Shown: positions 1 to 7,272, numbered from the stretch's first letter. The stretch: 11,950 nt of DNA from JAKLDO01 sp035354435 (GCA_035354435.1 DAOQAY010000088.1:1-11950), one strand, 5' to 3'. The notes: generated by a model from the letters alone, not told the origin. Numbers and translations: made by a program.

Positions 1-801
1 TATCATGAAAGCAGGAAGAACTTTTGCAAGATCCCTGCTATCAATCCACTGGTTTATAAAATTCGGGAACAAATCCCATAACTGCATGAACATCAGCCAG
101 AAACCGCTGAATATCAGAAGAAACATCATAAAATCGGTATCTTTCAATGCGGTAAGAGTGTCGTTTAAAGCTTTTTTTGCAGATTTTGATGTTCTGTGCT
201 CAGGTTCCTTATAAAAAAATATGGCGGGAATAAAATTCAAGGCAGTTGCAATCGCCGCAGCATAAAATACAAGATGCCATGTATATCCTGACTCTTCATT
301 TCCACGAAGAGCGCTTGCCAGAAGAGGAGCAAGAAAATTCCCGATATTTACAACCCAGTAGAATATTCCGAATCCCAGAGAGCTGTTTTCCTGATTGACA
401 GATGAAGCGACCGTGCCCTGCACCGGCGGTTTGAATATCGCAGTTCCTGTTCCGACCGTAATTCCGGCGATCATCATTGTCCAGAAACCTGTTGCATTTG
501 CCATCAGAACATAACCTGTAATATTCAGAGTAAAAGCTGTGTAGAGGCTTCTTTTATAACCGAAATTGTCGGTAAACGATCCGCTGAACATCGGAATAAG
601 TGTCTGGCAGGCCGCCCAGATCATAAATATCAGCCCTTTTTCCGTAAATGAAAGTCCGAGTCCCTGTTTATCCGCTGTAGCCACCATCCACAAAGGAAGT
701 ACCGCTCTCACTGCAAAAAAAGCAAGTCTTTCAAACATTTCCATCACATTTACAATCCAGAAATTCTTCTGAAAACCTTTTATCTGAGAACTGATACTCA
801 T
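1..801 (-). CDS. POT/PTR2-like MFS transporter, C-terminus cut by window edge
   Basis: This is an inner-membrane transporter of the major facilitator superfamily, most like the proton-coupled oligopeptide (POT/PTR2) group. Only the first 267 residues lie in the window, and the frame is open to base 1. Residues 20-38 contain EMFERLAFFAVRAVLPLWM, which resembles the POT helix-1 motif ExxER. Residues 117-125 (VGTGTAIFKP region) and 147-154 (FYWVVNIGN region) resemble the second conserved PTR2 blocks. Hydrophobic stretches at about 56-75, 87-103, 107-123, 145-164, 177-197 and 224-243 fit membrane helices. The ATG at 801-799 lies one base after the TGA of the upstream carboxypeptidase gene, and its GGAG ribosome site lies inside that gene's last codons, so the two are probably one transcript. 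The substrate (di/tripeptides) is inferred from the family and from the linked peptidase. Another MFS subgroup is possible. Confidence 0.8.
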   Translation of the reverse strand, partial: MSISSQIKGFQKNFWIVNVMEMFERLAFFAVRAVLPLWMVATADKQGLGLSFTEKGLIFMIWAACQTLIPMFSGSFTDNFGYKRSLYTAFTLNITGYVLMANATGFWTMMIAGITVGTGTAIFKPPVQGTVASSVNQENSSLGFGIFYWVVNIGNFLAPLLASALRGNEESGYTWHLVFYAAAIATALNFIPAIFFYKEPEHRTSKSAKKALNDTLTALKDTDFMMFLLIFSGFWLMFMQLWDLFPNFINQWIDSRDLAKVLPAFMI

Positions 802-802
802 T

Positions 803-2251
803 TCAATCTCCTAAAATTGTGATACTGCATCCGCTCTTTTTTATTGAAGAAACACCTGTATCGGTATCATTTTTTTCATCAATTTCCGGCTCGTCGTCAA
901 AAACCGGAAAATCATCATCTCCGGCATCAATATCATCAGCACCATCATCCGGCACATCAGCATCCGAATCATTGGAAAAATCGCCATAATCAGGCACTTC
1001 CAGATCAGACCTGTCGCATTTATAGTCATACAGCGTGTTTTCTGTAACATCACTTTTACCGTTACCGTTCTTATCCATATTTATGACGGTCTCACCGGTT
1101 ATAATGTGTTCGATCAGGTACATCGCAGGAGAAATATTTTCCTTCACAGTATCCTTTATGTACTGAGCAGGAAGAACGAAATCATTTACGCCGCCGCTGT
1201 GAGGTCTAAGCTCGATAGTAAAGGCCGGATTTCCATCGTGTGTATTCATAAACCATTCTGTCATTTCACCAAAAGTAAAATAGAGATCTGAGGCTTGCAT
1301 CGCAAGATAAATACTTCCGCATTCCGAAAAAGTAAGATTAGACATGTTGATTGCAAGTTCTTTATAATATTCGCTCTTTTCCGCAGGCTCAGTCGTAGAA
1401 CCGGGAGGATACATTATCATTTGACCGAAAGAATGATAAGTGATAAGCCCGTCAAGAGATGTTATTCCGTTTTCAAAAGGTTCAGGAAAACTGTTCTCTA
1501 TAAGCTGCTTTATCGCAACCGTTTCAGGTTCGCTGAAAGGGCCTGTCCCGTGATCATATTCAACTTTTATCCATGAAGAATCATAATTTCTGTTAAGATC
1601 GACACCTATCGTTGAATCCGGATTAACCCTTCTGTTGTTTCTCCAGTATCTTTCGCTTTCCCATGAAAAAACGAATCCGTCCGGATTTAACATAGGAACA
1701 ACCCACACAACAGATTTATCAAGAATATCTGCCACAGAGCTGTTGGAATCCGCATTTTCCATTAAAAATTCAGCAATTGAAAGAGGAACTTCGTAAGATA
1801 TCCACTCCCTTGCGTGGTGAGTTCCGACAAGAAGAATCTCAGGAAGATCTTCAGTGCTGTCTCCAGTCCGGGTTATTCTTACTGCTTTGATCTCTCTGCC
1901 TTCGATAGAGCTGCCTATAACAAAAACTTCAGCATAGCCGCTATTCTGCTTTCCCAGATTATCTATCCTTCTGTTGATCTCATCCAGATCATAATATTCC
2001 GGATCAATCTCTATATCACCGGGAATCTGTTCTATTTCCGTAAAAACCGGGAATTCGGATATTTCAGTTTCTTTTGCATTGATAATGAGAATAACATCAC
2101 CGTTCTCATCAACTCCGGCACCTAGAACATCCATCCGCCCGGCAATATCTTTTAATTCATCATCATTGTGCCCTATCTTAACTTTAAAAATATCCGCTGT
2201 CAGTAAAACAGAAAAAAGGATTGTTGAAAAAACTACTGATATCTTTAACAA
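803..2251 (-). CDS. Secreted M14 zinc carboxypeptidase with Asp-rich C-terminal tail
   Basis: This 482-residue protein should hydrolyse C-terminal peptide bonds outside the cytoplasm. Residues 1-19 form a signal peptide. The peptidase domain spans about 85-385. The zinc ligands H146 and E149 sit in THHAREW, the third ligand is H273 in TYHSFG, N220-R221 in VDLNRN match the substrate carboxylate-binding pair, and E347 in FTIELRP is the catalytic glutamate. After the domain, residues 392-404 (MDKNGNGKSDVTE) look like a calcium-binding EF-hand/dockerin-type loop. A very Asp-rich stretch (about 424-465) then leads to a terminal KKSGCSITILGD with no membrane helix after the Cys. The TTG start at 2251 is chosen because it keeps the signal peptide and has a full AAGGAGG ribosome site five bases upstream. 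The next Met, residue 40, would delete the signal peptide. The gene is expressed from a strong promoter at 2279-2307 and followed directly by the transporter gene. Peptidase family is certain; substrate preference is not visible. Confidence 0.93.
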   Translation of the reverse strand: MLKISVVFSTILFSVLLTADIFKVKIGHNDDELKDIAGRMDVLGAGVDENGDVILIINAKETEISEFPVFTEIEQIPGDIEIDPEYYDLDEINRRIDNLGKQNSGYAEVFVIGSSIEGREIKAVRITRTGDSTEDLPEILLVGTHHAREWISYEVPLSIAEFLMENADSNSSVADILDKSVVWVVPMLNPDGFVFSWESERYWRNNRRVNPDSTIGVDLNRNYDSSWIKVEYDHGTGPFSEPETVAIKQLIENSFPEPFENGITSLDGLITYHSFGQMIMYPPGSTTEPAEKSEYYKELAINMSNLTFSECGSIYLAMQASDLYFTFGEMTEWFMNTHDGNPAFTIELRPHSGGVNDFVLPAQYIKDTVKENISPAMYLIEHIITGETVINMDKNGNGKSDVTENTLYDYKCDRSDLEVPDYGDFSNDSDADVPDDGADDIDAGDDDFPVFDDEPEIDEKNDTDTGVSSIKKSGCSITILGD

Positions 2252-2278
2252 AACAACCTCCTTAGCAAACCAGGCTGG

Positions 2279-2307
2279 AGTATACCCGACAATTGATTAT
2301 GAGTCAA
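2279..2307 (-). promoter_or_regulatory. Sigma70-type promoter for carboxypeptidase-transporter operon
   Basis: Read on the minus strand, the -35 box TTGACT (2307-2302) and -10 box TATACT (2284-2279) are separated by 17 bases. Each box differs from consensus at one position. The box lies 28 bases upstream of the TTG start and leaves room for the AAGGAGG ribosome site at 2263-2257. It is one half of a divergent pair with the promoter at 2311-2338. Confidence 0.7.
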
Positions 2308-2326
2308 AACTTGAAAAGCATCAATT
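2291..2326. repeat. 7-base inverted repeat in the divergent promoter region
   Basis: AATTGAT at 2291-2297 and ATCAATT at 2320-2326 are perfect inverted copies separated by 22 bases. They enclose the -35 boxes of both divergent promoters. The spacing of about 29 bases centre to centre is close to three helical turns, so a dimeric regulator could in principle bind both. The arms are short and AT-rich, so chance occurrence is quite possible. Confidence 0.3.
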
Positions 2327-2338
2327 AAGTCTTAATAT
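2311..2338 (+). promoter_or_regulatory. Candidate sigma70 promoter for the 2371 gene
   Basis: TTGAAA (2311-2316) is followed after 16 bases by TAATAT (2333-2338). This would start transcription about 25 bases before the TTG start at 2371. It is weaker than the opposing promoter, and its -35 box lies only three bases from that promoter's -35 box. Confidence 0.5.
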
Positions 2339-2370
2339 TTATCAGGAAAAATTCTGTCCGGAGAGTTGTT

Positions 2371-2820
2371 TTGGATAACCATACTATCGAATACATCCGC
2401 AATAAGAGAAAACAGTATCTCTTTTTTCTTATTGTAATAGGCATTTTCGGACTTATCCTTTTTACTTTGAGCAGAATGAAAACCGTAGATACAATAGATG
2501 GTTATATTGAAAGCAGGGGGCTGACAGATCTCTATGATAAAATATCTTCTTCGACAACAGATTCTCCTTTAAAGAAAACTCCCAACCTTCTTGAAAGCCC
2601 GAAATTTATTCCATACCGGATAGAAGGTGAAAAGCTTTTACTCGAAAAAGCGTTTACATTCCAGGGAAAAAAAATAACGGATGCTGTCTTTCAAATAAAA
2701 CAGCATGGGAACACCCTTTTTTCAGACGGTTTTTCATCTTCAATTTCAGGACTTTTTTGCAGAGGTACCGTAAAAAAGGGAAGTGAAAAATTTATGATTT
2801 ACTACTGTGATGAAAGGTGA
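2371..2820 (+). CDS. Single-pass membrane protein of unknown function
   Basis: I do not recognise this 149-residue protein. A basic stretch (RNKRK, residues 10-14) is followed by one hydrophobic helix at about 16-34, so the N-terminus should face the cytoplasm and residues 37-149 the periplasm or outside. The outer part has a serine/threonine-rich patch (59-65) and two cysteines (C130 and C146) that could form a disulphide. No catalytic motif is visible. The TTG start is supported by GGAG at 2360-2363 with seven bases of spacing and by the absence of an ATG before the helix. The gene is divergent from the carboxypeptidase gene, and a 111-base gap with its own possible promoter separates it from the next gene. 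It is probably real because of its membrane topology and good ribosome site, but its function is open. Confidence 0.7.
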   Translation: MDNHTIEYIRNKRKQYLFFLIVIGIFGLILFTLSRMKTVDTIDGYIESRGLTDLYDKISSSTTDSPLKKTPNLLESPKFIPYRIEGEKLLLEKAFTFQGKKITDAVFQIKQHGNTLFSDGFSSSISGLFCRGTVKKGSEKFMIYYCDER

Positions 2821-2855
2821 ACCTTCCCGCCTTTAATCTTTTAACAATTAAAAAC

Positions 2856-2883
2856 TTGAAAAACCATCAAAAAAATGTTTAAT
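2856..2883 (+). promoter_or_regulatory. Candidate promoter for the coiled-coil protein gene
   Basis: TTGAAA (2856-2861) and TTTAAT (2878-2883) are separated by 16 bases in the 111-base gap upstream of the TTG start at 2932. The surrounding DNA is AT-rich, which raises the chance of random matches. I see no hairpin typical of an intrinsic terminator in this gap for the upstream gene. Confidence 0.35.
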
Positions 2884-2931
2884 GTCATTGAGTATTTTTT
2901 GCCATAGTGTTCTGATGAAAGGAGGATCAAG

Positions 2932-4299
2932 TTGAGAAGGCTTTTACTTTTAGTTTTGTCGGTAGTCTTTATAATGCCTCTTTATGCTGACAAAGTTTTT
3001 TTTATGAAACCGGTAACCAAGAATATCGAAAAAGAAGATGCTTCAAAGATAGCAAAAAATCTTGAGTCTATTCTTAAAGCAAAGTTCAATTATGTAAGTT
3101 ACAAAGAAGTTAAGAAATCGCTTCTTGAAGATCTTGCCAAATGCGGAAGCAAACCTGAATGCTGGAATGAAAAAGCTTCTGATGAGAAATTTCAGTTCTC
3201 ACTTCTTACGCTTATAAGTATGAATGAAGATGAAGAAGTTATTGTAAGAACAGTTCTTATCGATATTGAAAATGAAGAAACTGTAGATGATTCTTCAAAA
3301 ACATACGATGACATTGATTCAGTTTCAAAGGAAAATCTCTACAAACAGCTGAGAAAAACAACTTCCGCTTCATATGCCAGCATAAAGGCAGGTTCATCAA
3401 AAAATAAAGAAGCTGTTGAAGAAGATGAAGACGAAGTTTCTTCATCTGAAAAAGCAAAAAAAGCTGAAGATGAACGCCGCCAGAAACTTGATGAAGAAAG
3501 AAGAAAAAGAGAACTCGAACTCGAAAAGAAAAAAGAAGAAGAAGACCGCTTAGCAAAAGAAAATGAAAGAAAGCAGAGAATAGAAGAAGAAAGAAAAAGA
3601 AGAGAAGAGGCAAGAGAAAAAGAACGCCTTGAAACTGAAAGAGCAAAAAGAGAAGATGAGAAAAAACAGGAACAGGAATCAAAGAAAAAATCTCTCATGG
3701 CAAACGGCGAAAAATTAAGCAGAGCCAGAGAACTTGTTCTTGAAATGTGTTCTGAAGGAAAATACAATCAGGCTATAACCGCAATAGTTAAAGTAAGTGA
3801 GCTTAAATGTGAGTGTGAAGAAGATGCCAAGGTTCTTGCGCTTAAAACCCAGCTTCTCAATTTCAACAAAGTAAGAAGTAAAATTCTTGAAGGTGTCCAG
3901 CTTCTTGACTACAACCTGATACTTGACAATCTTGAAGCTGCAAAAGCTCTTGATGAATATATAGTTCCGGGTGGAACTGAATTTTCTAAAAAGATATACA
4001 CAATTGAAGCTATCGGAAACATGGCGAAAGGAAAGGATATGGAAAAGAAAGATAACTATATCATAGCCAACGAAGCTTTTGAAAAATGTGTTGAACTGGA
4101 TCCTGAAAAAACCGAGTGTAAGGAATGGCTTGATTCAAAAGATAAGCTTGTTAAAAAGATTTATGATAAAGCTTCAGTTATGAAGAATTTTAATCCTTCA
4201 AAGGCTAAAGAGCTTCTCAGATCCATATTAAAGCTTGTAACTGCTGAAAACGAATATTATAAAAAAGCCGAGGCTGATCTCCAGAAAATGGAGTTCTAG
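2932..4299 (+). CDS. Secreted coiled-coil protein with TPR-like C-terminal region
   Basis: This 455-residue protein is not assignable to a named gene. Residues 1-19 are a signal peptide (cleavage expected after LYA, before D20). Residues 20-150 form a compact-looking domain with a C71-x5-C77 pair. Its order of elements (Cys pair, then a hydrophobic beta-rich part with LLTLISMN and VIVRTVLIDIEN) recalls N-terminal domains of TPR/PEGA-type envelope proteins in myxobacteria, an inference from memory. Residues 155-255 are almost entirely Lys, Arg, Glu and Asp and should form a long single alpha-helix or coiled coil. Residues 260-455 are helical, with a TPR-like segment near 373-405 (ANEAFEKCVELDPEKTEC). 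The TTG start has GGAGG at 2921-2925, six bases upstream. The lipoprotein gene follows within 40 bases, so the two may be co-expressed. A structural or scaffolding role in the cell envelope is a guess. Confidence 0.8.
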   Translation: MRRLLLLVLSVVFIMPLYADKVFFMKPVTKNIEKEDASKIAKNLESILKAKFNYVSYKEVKKSLLEDLAKCGSKPECWNEKASDEKFQFSLLTLISMNEDEEVIVRTVLIDIENEETVDDSSKTYDDIDSVSKENLYKQLRKTTSASYASIKAGSSKNKEAVEEDEDEVSSSEKAKKAEDERRQKLDEERRKRELELEKKKEEEDRLAKENERKQRIEEERKRREEAREKERLETERAKREDEKKQEQESKKKSLMANGEKLSRARELVLEMCSEGKYNQAITAIVKVSELKCECEEDAKVLALKTQLLNFNKVRSKILEGVQLLDYNLILDNLEAAKALDEYIVPGGTEFSKKIYTIEAIGNMAKGKDMEKKDNYIIANEAFEKCVELDPEKTECKEWLDSKDKLVKKIYDKASVMKNFNPSKAKELLRSILKLVTAENEYYKKAEADLQKMEF

Positions 4300-4335
4300 T
4301 CAATTCATTATTCAATTGATCTTTTGTCAAAACCA

Positions 4336-5259
4336 ATGGAAAAAATAGTTTTTGCGAGTCTTTTTATTATCTTTTTTATTTCCTGCAACAAAGACCCTCT
4401 CGTTTTTTGCGAAAAATCAAAATGTGAAATGACTGCAATATTTCCCGGTGTTATTGAAATTTCAAACAAATCTGAACGAAATTACTTTATCCTGCAAAAT
4501 AGCAGTCTGAACAAAATTGATCTGCCGGATAATAATACGATTCCGTTTGCTTTTTCCAGTGACATGAAATTGATGGCTGCAAAAACTTCTCAGGAATCTT
4601 CAATTAAACTCAACATATTCGACTATCCGGAAGAAAAGGTTAAAAAAACTGTGGATCTTCCCGAAAATTTTGTGTCCATTCAATCCGGCTGCTTCCTGAA
4701 TGATTTAAGACTGGCCTTTCTGCATGTTGATGAAACTGAAGATCTTGCCAGAAAATATACCATTTCGATTTCGACTTCTCCTGAATTGAACGATTTTGAC
4801 AGCTATCTTATAAAAGAAGAAAATTCTAAAGAATTCATGAGCGAATATCTGTCTCTTGGTTCTGTTGTTGAAAGACCTGTCAGTATTCAGTGTTCCGGCA
4901 ACAAACTGTTTCTTATCACAGATTCAATATTTAGTGATATGATACAAGTCACCGTTTATAATTTCAACATAGAAAAAAGATCTCTCGAATATATCACGGC
5001 ATATCATCCTGTAAAACCGGATAGTAAAATAAATATGTTTTTCAACGCCGGAGACTCAACTCTTTACATTTTTGACAAAAGAGAGCTTATCTCTGTAAAA
5101 GAGAATTTTTTTCCTATTTCCAGAAAGTTTAATGAATCAGGATCTCTCTTTTTCTCACCATTTACTAAAAGCGGATTTCTGATGTCTTTTTTTCCTGACA
5201 AAACGACTGATAAGAAAAAAGCCTTCAGAATAATCAATATCGGCGAACTACCTGAGTGA
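4336..5259 (+). CDS. Predicted lipoprotein of unknown function
   Basis: The protein starts MEKIVFASLFIIFFISC, a short lipoprotein signal with lipobox FISC, so C17 should be lipidated and the mature chain attached to a membrane. The remaining roughly 290 residues contain repeated short beta-strand-like stretches and no catalytic motif, which could fit a beta-propeller-like fold, but I cannot show this. The start is uncertain. An in-frame TTG at 4324 adds four residues (MSKP), and neither start has a clear ribosome site. ATG at 4336 is preferred because it gives a standard-length lipoprotein signal. It probably belongs with the preceding coiled-coil protein gene, 36 bases upstream. Its last 12 bases overlap the 3' end of the opposing prenyltransferase gene. 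Confidence 0.72.
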   Translation: MEKIVFASLFIIFFISCNKDPLVFCEKSKCEMTAIFPGVIEISNKSERNYFILQNSSLNKIDLPDNNTIPFAFSSDMKLMAAKTSQESSIKLNIFDYPEEKVKKTVDLPENFVSIQSGCFLNDLRLAFLHVDETEDLARKYTISISTSPELNDFDSYLIKEENSKEFMSEYLSLGSVVERPVSIQCSGNKLFLITDSIFSDMIQVTVYNFNIEKRSLEYITAYHPVKPDSKINMFFNAGDSTLYIFDKRELISVKENFFPISRKFNESGSLFFSPFTKSGFLMSFFPDKTTDKKKAFRIINIGELPE

Positions 5260-6057
5260 CAGATAAGAAACTACGAGAAAAGAAGAAAAAGCTGTCGTCC
5301 AGATGACTCTTTTATATATGATTTCAGTAAAATCAGCTCTTCTCATAGTATAGTTGTATAGCAGCGAAATAATCGATATTGCAGGGATCAGCCCGATCAC
5401 AGGATAATCAGTAAATAAAAAAGCGGCAATTGACGATATGTTGAGAAGAGTTGAGATGAAAATTATTGTCTGAAGCTTGAGGTGATCTGTAACCACACTT
5501 CTTCCCGCAAGTTTATCACCGCTGACATCAGTTAAATCTTTAAGGAATGTTGAAGCAACTGCATGAAGCAGCAGACTTGAAGTCACCCAGAAAAGCTTCA
5601 TTCCGCCGGTAATATATAATGGATGAACAACGCCCCAGCCTGTTATAAGCGGCGCAATTAAAAGTCGGTTTTTCAATGTGAAAGGAGGAAGTGAATAGCT
5701 TATCCCCAGAAATATGATCAGAAAAGCCAGAAAGATCTCTATACCTTTAAATAACATAGGAATTCCTGCTGCCGAAACAATTGTGATGAACAGCAGCCAT
5801 ATCACAGCTTCGTTTTTTGTCAGCGTACCGTCTGTCAGCGGTCGCCACGGTTTGTTTACAGAATCTTCGAGCCTGTCTGTAATAGAATTCAGCGTGTAAA
5901 CAAAATTGTAGGGAAATAATGCAAGGAAAAGCGCTTCGAGAATGATTTTCATCTCAAAGCCTGTTGTCATCATCCTGCCGGCAAATGTTCCAAGAAAAAT
6001 AATCACCGGGACATCAATTCTATAAAGTCTTAAAAAACCTTTTATCTTAAGAAGCAC
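5248..6057 (-). CDS. UbiA-family prenyltransferase
   Basis: This integral membrane enzyme of 269 residues should transfer a polyprenyl chain from its diphosphate to an acceptor in the membrane. The first Asp-rich motif is N57-SIT-D61-RLE-D65, followed by NKPWRPLTDG (68-77). The second is K173-DLT-D177-VSG-D181. The conserved YSLPPFTLKNR is at 121-131. About eight hydrophobic helices fit the family fold, and the length is slightly short of the usual 280-300. The family includes enzymes for ubiquinone, menaquinone, heme O, chlorophyll and archaeal-type lipids. Nothing nearby tells which acceptor is used, so no gene symbol is given. The GTG start at 6057 has a GGAG site about seven bases upstream. 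It is divergent from rsgA, and its 3' end overlaps the opposing lipoprotein gene by 12 bases. Confidence 0.88.
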   Translation of the reverse strand: MLLKIKGFLRLYRIDVPVIIFLGTFAGRMMTTGFEMKIILEALFLALFPYNFVYTLNSITDRLEDSVNKPWRPLTDGTLTKNEAVIWLLFITIVSAAGIPMLFKGIEIFLAFLIIFLGISYSLPPFTLKNRLLIAPLITGWGVVHPLYITGGMKLFWVTSSLLLHAVASTFLKDLTDVSGDKLAGRSVVTDHLKLQTIIFISTLLNISSIAAFLFTDYPVIGLIPAISIISLLYNYTMRRADFTEIIYKRVIWTTAFSSFLVVSYLSLR

Positions 6058-6086
6058 CTTATTCTCCGAAAAATGAAAACTACGCT

Positions 6087-6115
6087 AATATAGTGGCGAA
6101 TCTCTTTTTTTGCAA
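6087..6115 (-). promoter_or_regulatory. Candidate promoter for the UbiA-family gene
   Basis: On the minus strand, TTGCAA (6115-6110) and TATATT (6092-6087) are separated by 17 bases, about 30 bases upstream of the GTG start. Its -35 box is only three bases from the -35 box of the divergent rsgA promoter candidate, so the two promoters would compete for or share polymerase access. Confidence 0.5.
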
Positions 6116-6118
6116 GAC

Positions 6119-6147
6119 TTGACTTAAACAGCTTAATCAGTTATTTT
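6119..6147 (+). promoter_or_regulatory. Candidate promoter for rsgA
   Basis: TTGACT (6119-6124) and TATTTT (6142-6147) are separated by 17 bases. This would give a leader of about 20 bases before the ATG at 6174. The -35 box matches consensus at five of six positions, while the -10 box is weaker. Confidence 0.5.
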
Positions 6148-6173
6148 CACTGAAGTTTTCTGACGGATTGCGG

Positions 6174-7202
6174 ATGGACATAAAAACTCTCGGTTTTGAC
6201 AGTTATTTCAAGAAGATTTTCGATAAAATAAAAACAGAAGAACTTGTTCCGGCAAGAGTTATTTCACATGGCAGACGCTACTATTCAATTATTTGCGAAA
6301 CCGGCATTCTGAATGCAAAACTGAGCGGTTCTATCCGCTTTAATTCATTATCAAATTCCGAACTTCCCGCAGTTGGCGACTGGGTAGCTGTCTCAATAAG
6401 AGCAGATAAAGCTTATATAATTTCGGTACTTGCAAGAAAGACTTGTTTTTCCAGAAAATCTACCGGAAATGTTGTGGAAGAGCAGATTATCAGTGCCAAT
6501 ATTGATATTGTTTTCATTGTCATGTCGCTTGACGAAAATTACAATCTGAAAAGACTTCAGCGATATATTTCGACAGCGATTTCAAGCAAGGCAACACCGA
6601 TCGTACTTCTGAATAAATCTGACCTTTGCAACAACACAGAAGTTTTAGTCAAAGAAGTTAAAATGCTGGCAGGAAAAATCGAGGTGTTCGCAGTATCATC
6701 AGAAAATCAGGATACTTATGAAATTATTAACCGGTTTTTAAAACCGGGAATAACGGCGGCTTTTGCCGGATCATCAGGAGTTGGCAAATCAACACTTATC
6801 AATATCCTCACCGGCAGTTATACTCAGAAAACCGCCGAAATAAGCCAGTCGGTGAAAAAAGGACGGCACACCACTTCATCAAGAGATCTGATAATTCTTT
6901 CAAATGGCGGAATGGTCATCGATACACCCGGAATGAGAGAACTCCAGTCATGGGATCTTGAAGAAGATGAAGGATTCGAAAAGATCAACGAACTATCCGT
7001 TTTATGCCGTTTCACCGACTGTAAACACGAAACAGAACCGGGATGCGCAGTCAAAGAAGCGATAAAAAACGGTGAAATTTCTGAAAGCACACTATCAATG
7101 TGGAAACAGCAGACCGCAGAAATCGAAGAACTCAAATTACAAAAAGAAAAATCGGTAAAAATACTTGAAAACCGCAAATCTAAAAGGGCAAGGAAGGAAT
7201 AA
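6174..7202 (+). CDS. rsgA: Ribosome small subunit-dependent GTPase RsgA
   Basis: RsgA is a circularly permuted GTPase that helps late maturation of the 30S ribosomal subunit. An N-terminal OB-fold (about 22-100, with VGDWVAV at 67-73) precedes the GTPase domain, whose motifs appear in the permuted order. They are NKSD (147-150, G4), SS (175-176, G5), GSSGVGKS (199-206, P-loop G1), the switch region GRHTTSSRD (230-238) and DTPG (250-253, G3). The zinc-binding C278-x4-C283-x-H285-x5-C291 follows, and the C-terminal tail is basic and helical. All key residues are present and the length (342) is normal. I chose ATG at 6174 because ACGGA at 6163-6167 is correctly spaced for it. The in-frame TTG at 6168 lies too close to that site. 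It is a housekeeping gene that marks the last ordinary gene before the defence operon. Confidence 0.95.
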   Translation: MDIKTLGFDSYFKKIFDKIKTEELVPARVISHGRRYYSIICETGILNAKLSGSIRFNSLSNSELPAVGDWVAVSIRADKAYIISVLARKTCFSRKSTGNVVEEQIISANIDIVFIVMSLDENYNLKRLQRYISTAISSKATPIVLLNKSDLCNNTEVLVKEVKMLAGKIEVFAVSSENQDTYEIINRFLKPGITAAFAGSSGVGKSTLINILTGSYTQKTAEISQSVKKGRHTTSSRDLIILSNGGMVIDTPGMRELQSWDLEEDEGFEKINELSVLCRFTDCKHETEPGCAVKEAIKNGEISESTLSMWKQQTAEIEELKLQKEKSVKILENRKSKRARKE

Positions 7203-7241
7203 CACATATTCCTCAATAACGACTTTACTGCATAATATTTC

Positions 7242-7272
7242 TTGACAAATCAAACTTTCTGAGCACAATTGT
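7242..7272 (+). promoter_or_regulatory. Candidate promoter with overlapping palindrome for the defence operon
   Basis: A consensus -35 box TTGACA (7242-7247) is followed after 16 bases by CACAAT (7264-7269), a four-of-six match to the -10 box. The palindrome ACAATTGT (7265-7272) overlaps the -10 box and could be a regulator half-site, though eight bases is short. The leader to the TTG start at 7308 would be about 30 bases. The rest of the gap 7203-7307 shows no gene and no hairpin with a T-tract. Confidence 0.45.

Noticed and set aside
844..1047. Open frame on the plus strand rich in His and Gln
   Set aside because: It is the antisense shadow of the Asp-rich tail of the carboxypeptidase and has no ribosome site.
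3257..3767. Two long minus-strand open frames rich in Ser, Phe and Leu
   Set aside because: They are antisense to the purine-rich coiled-coil segment of the 2932-4299 gene. The low-complexity composition alone removes stop codons.
4300..4319. Inverted repeat TCAATT/AATTGA between the coiled-coil gene and the lipoprotein gene as a terminator
   Set aside because: The six-base stem is made almost only of A-T pairs, is not followed by a clear T-run, and would be too weak to terminate.
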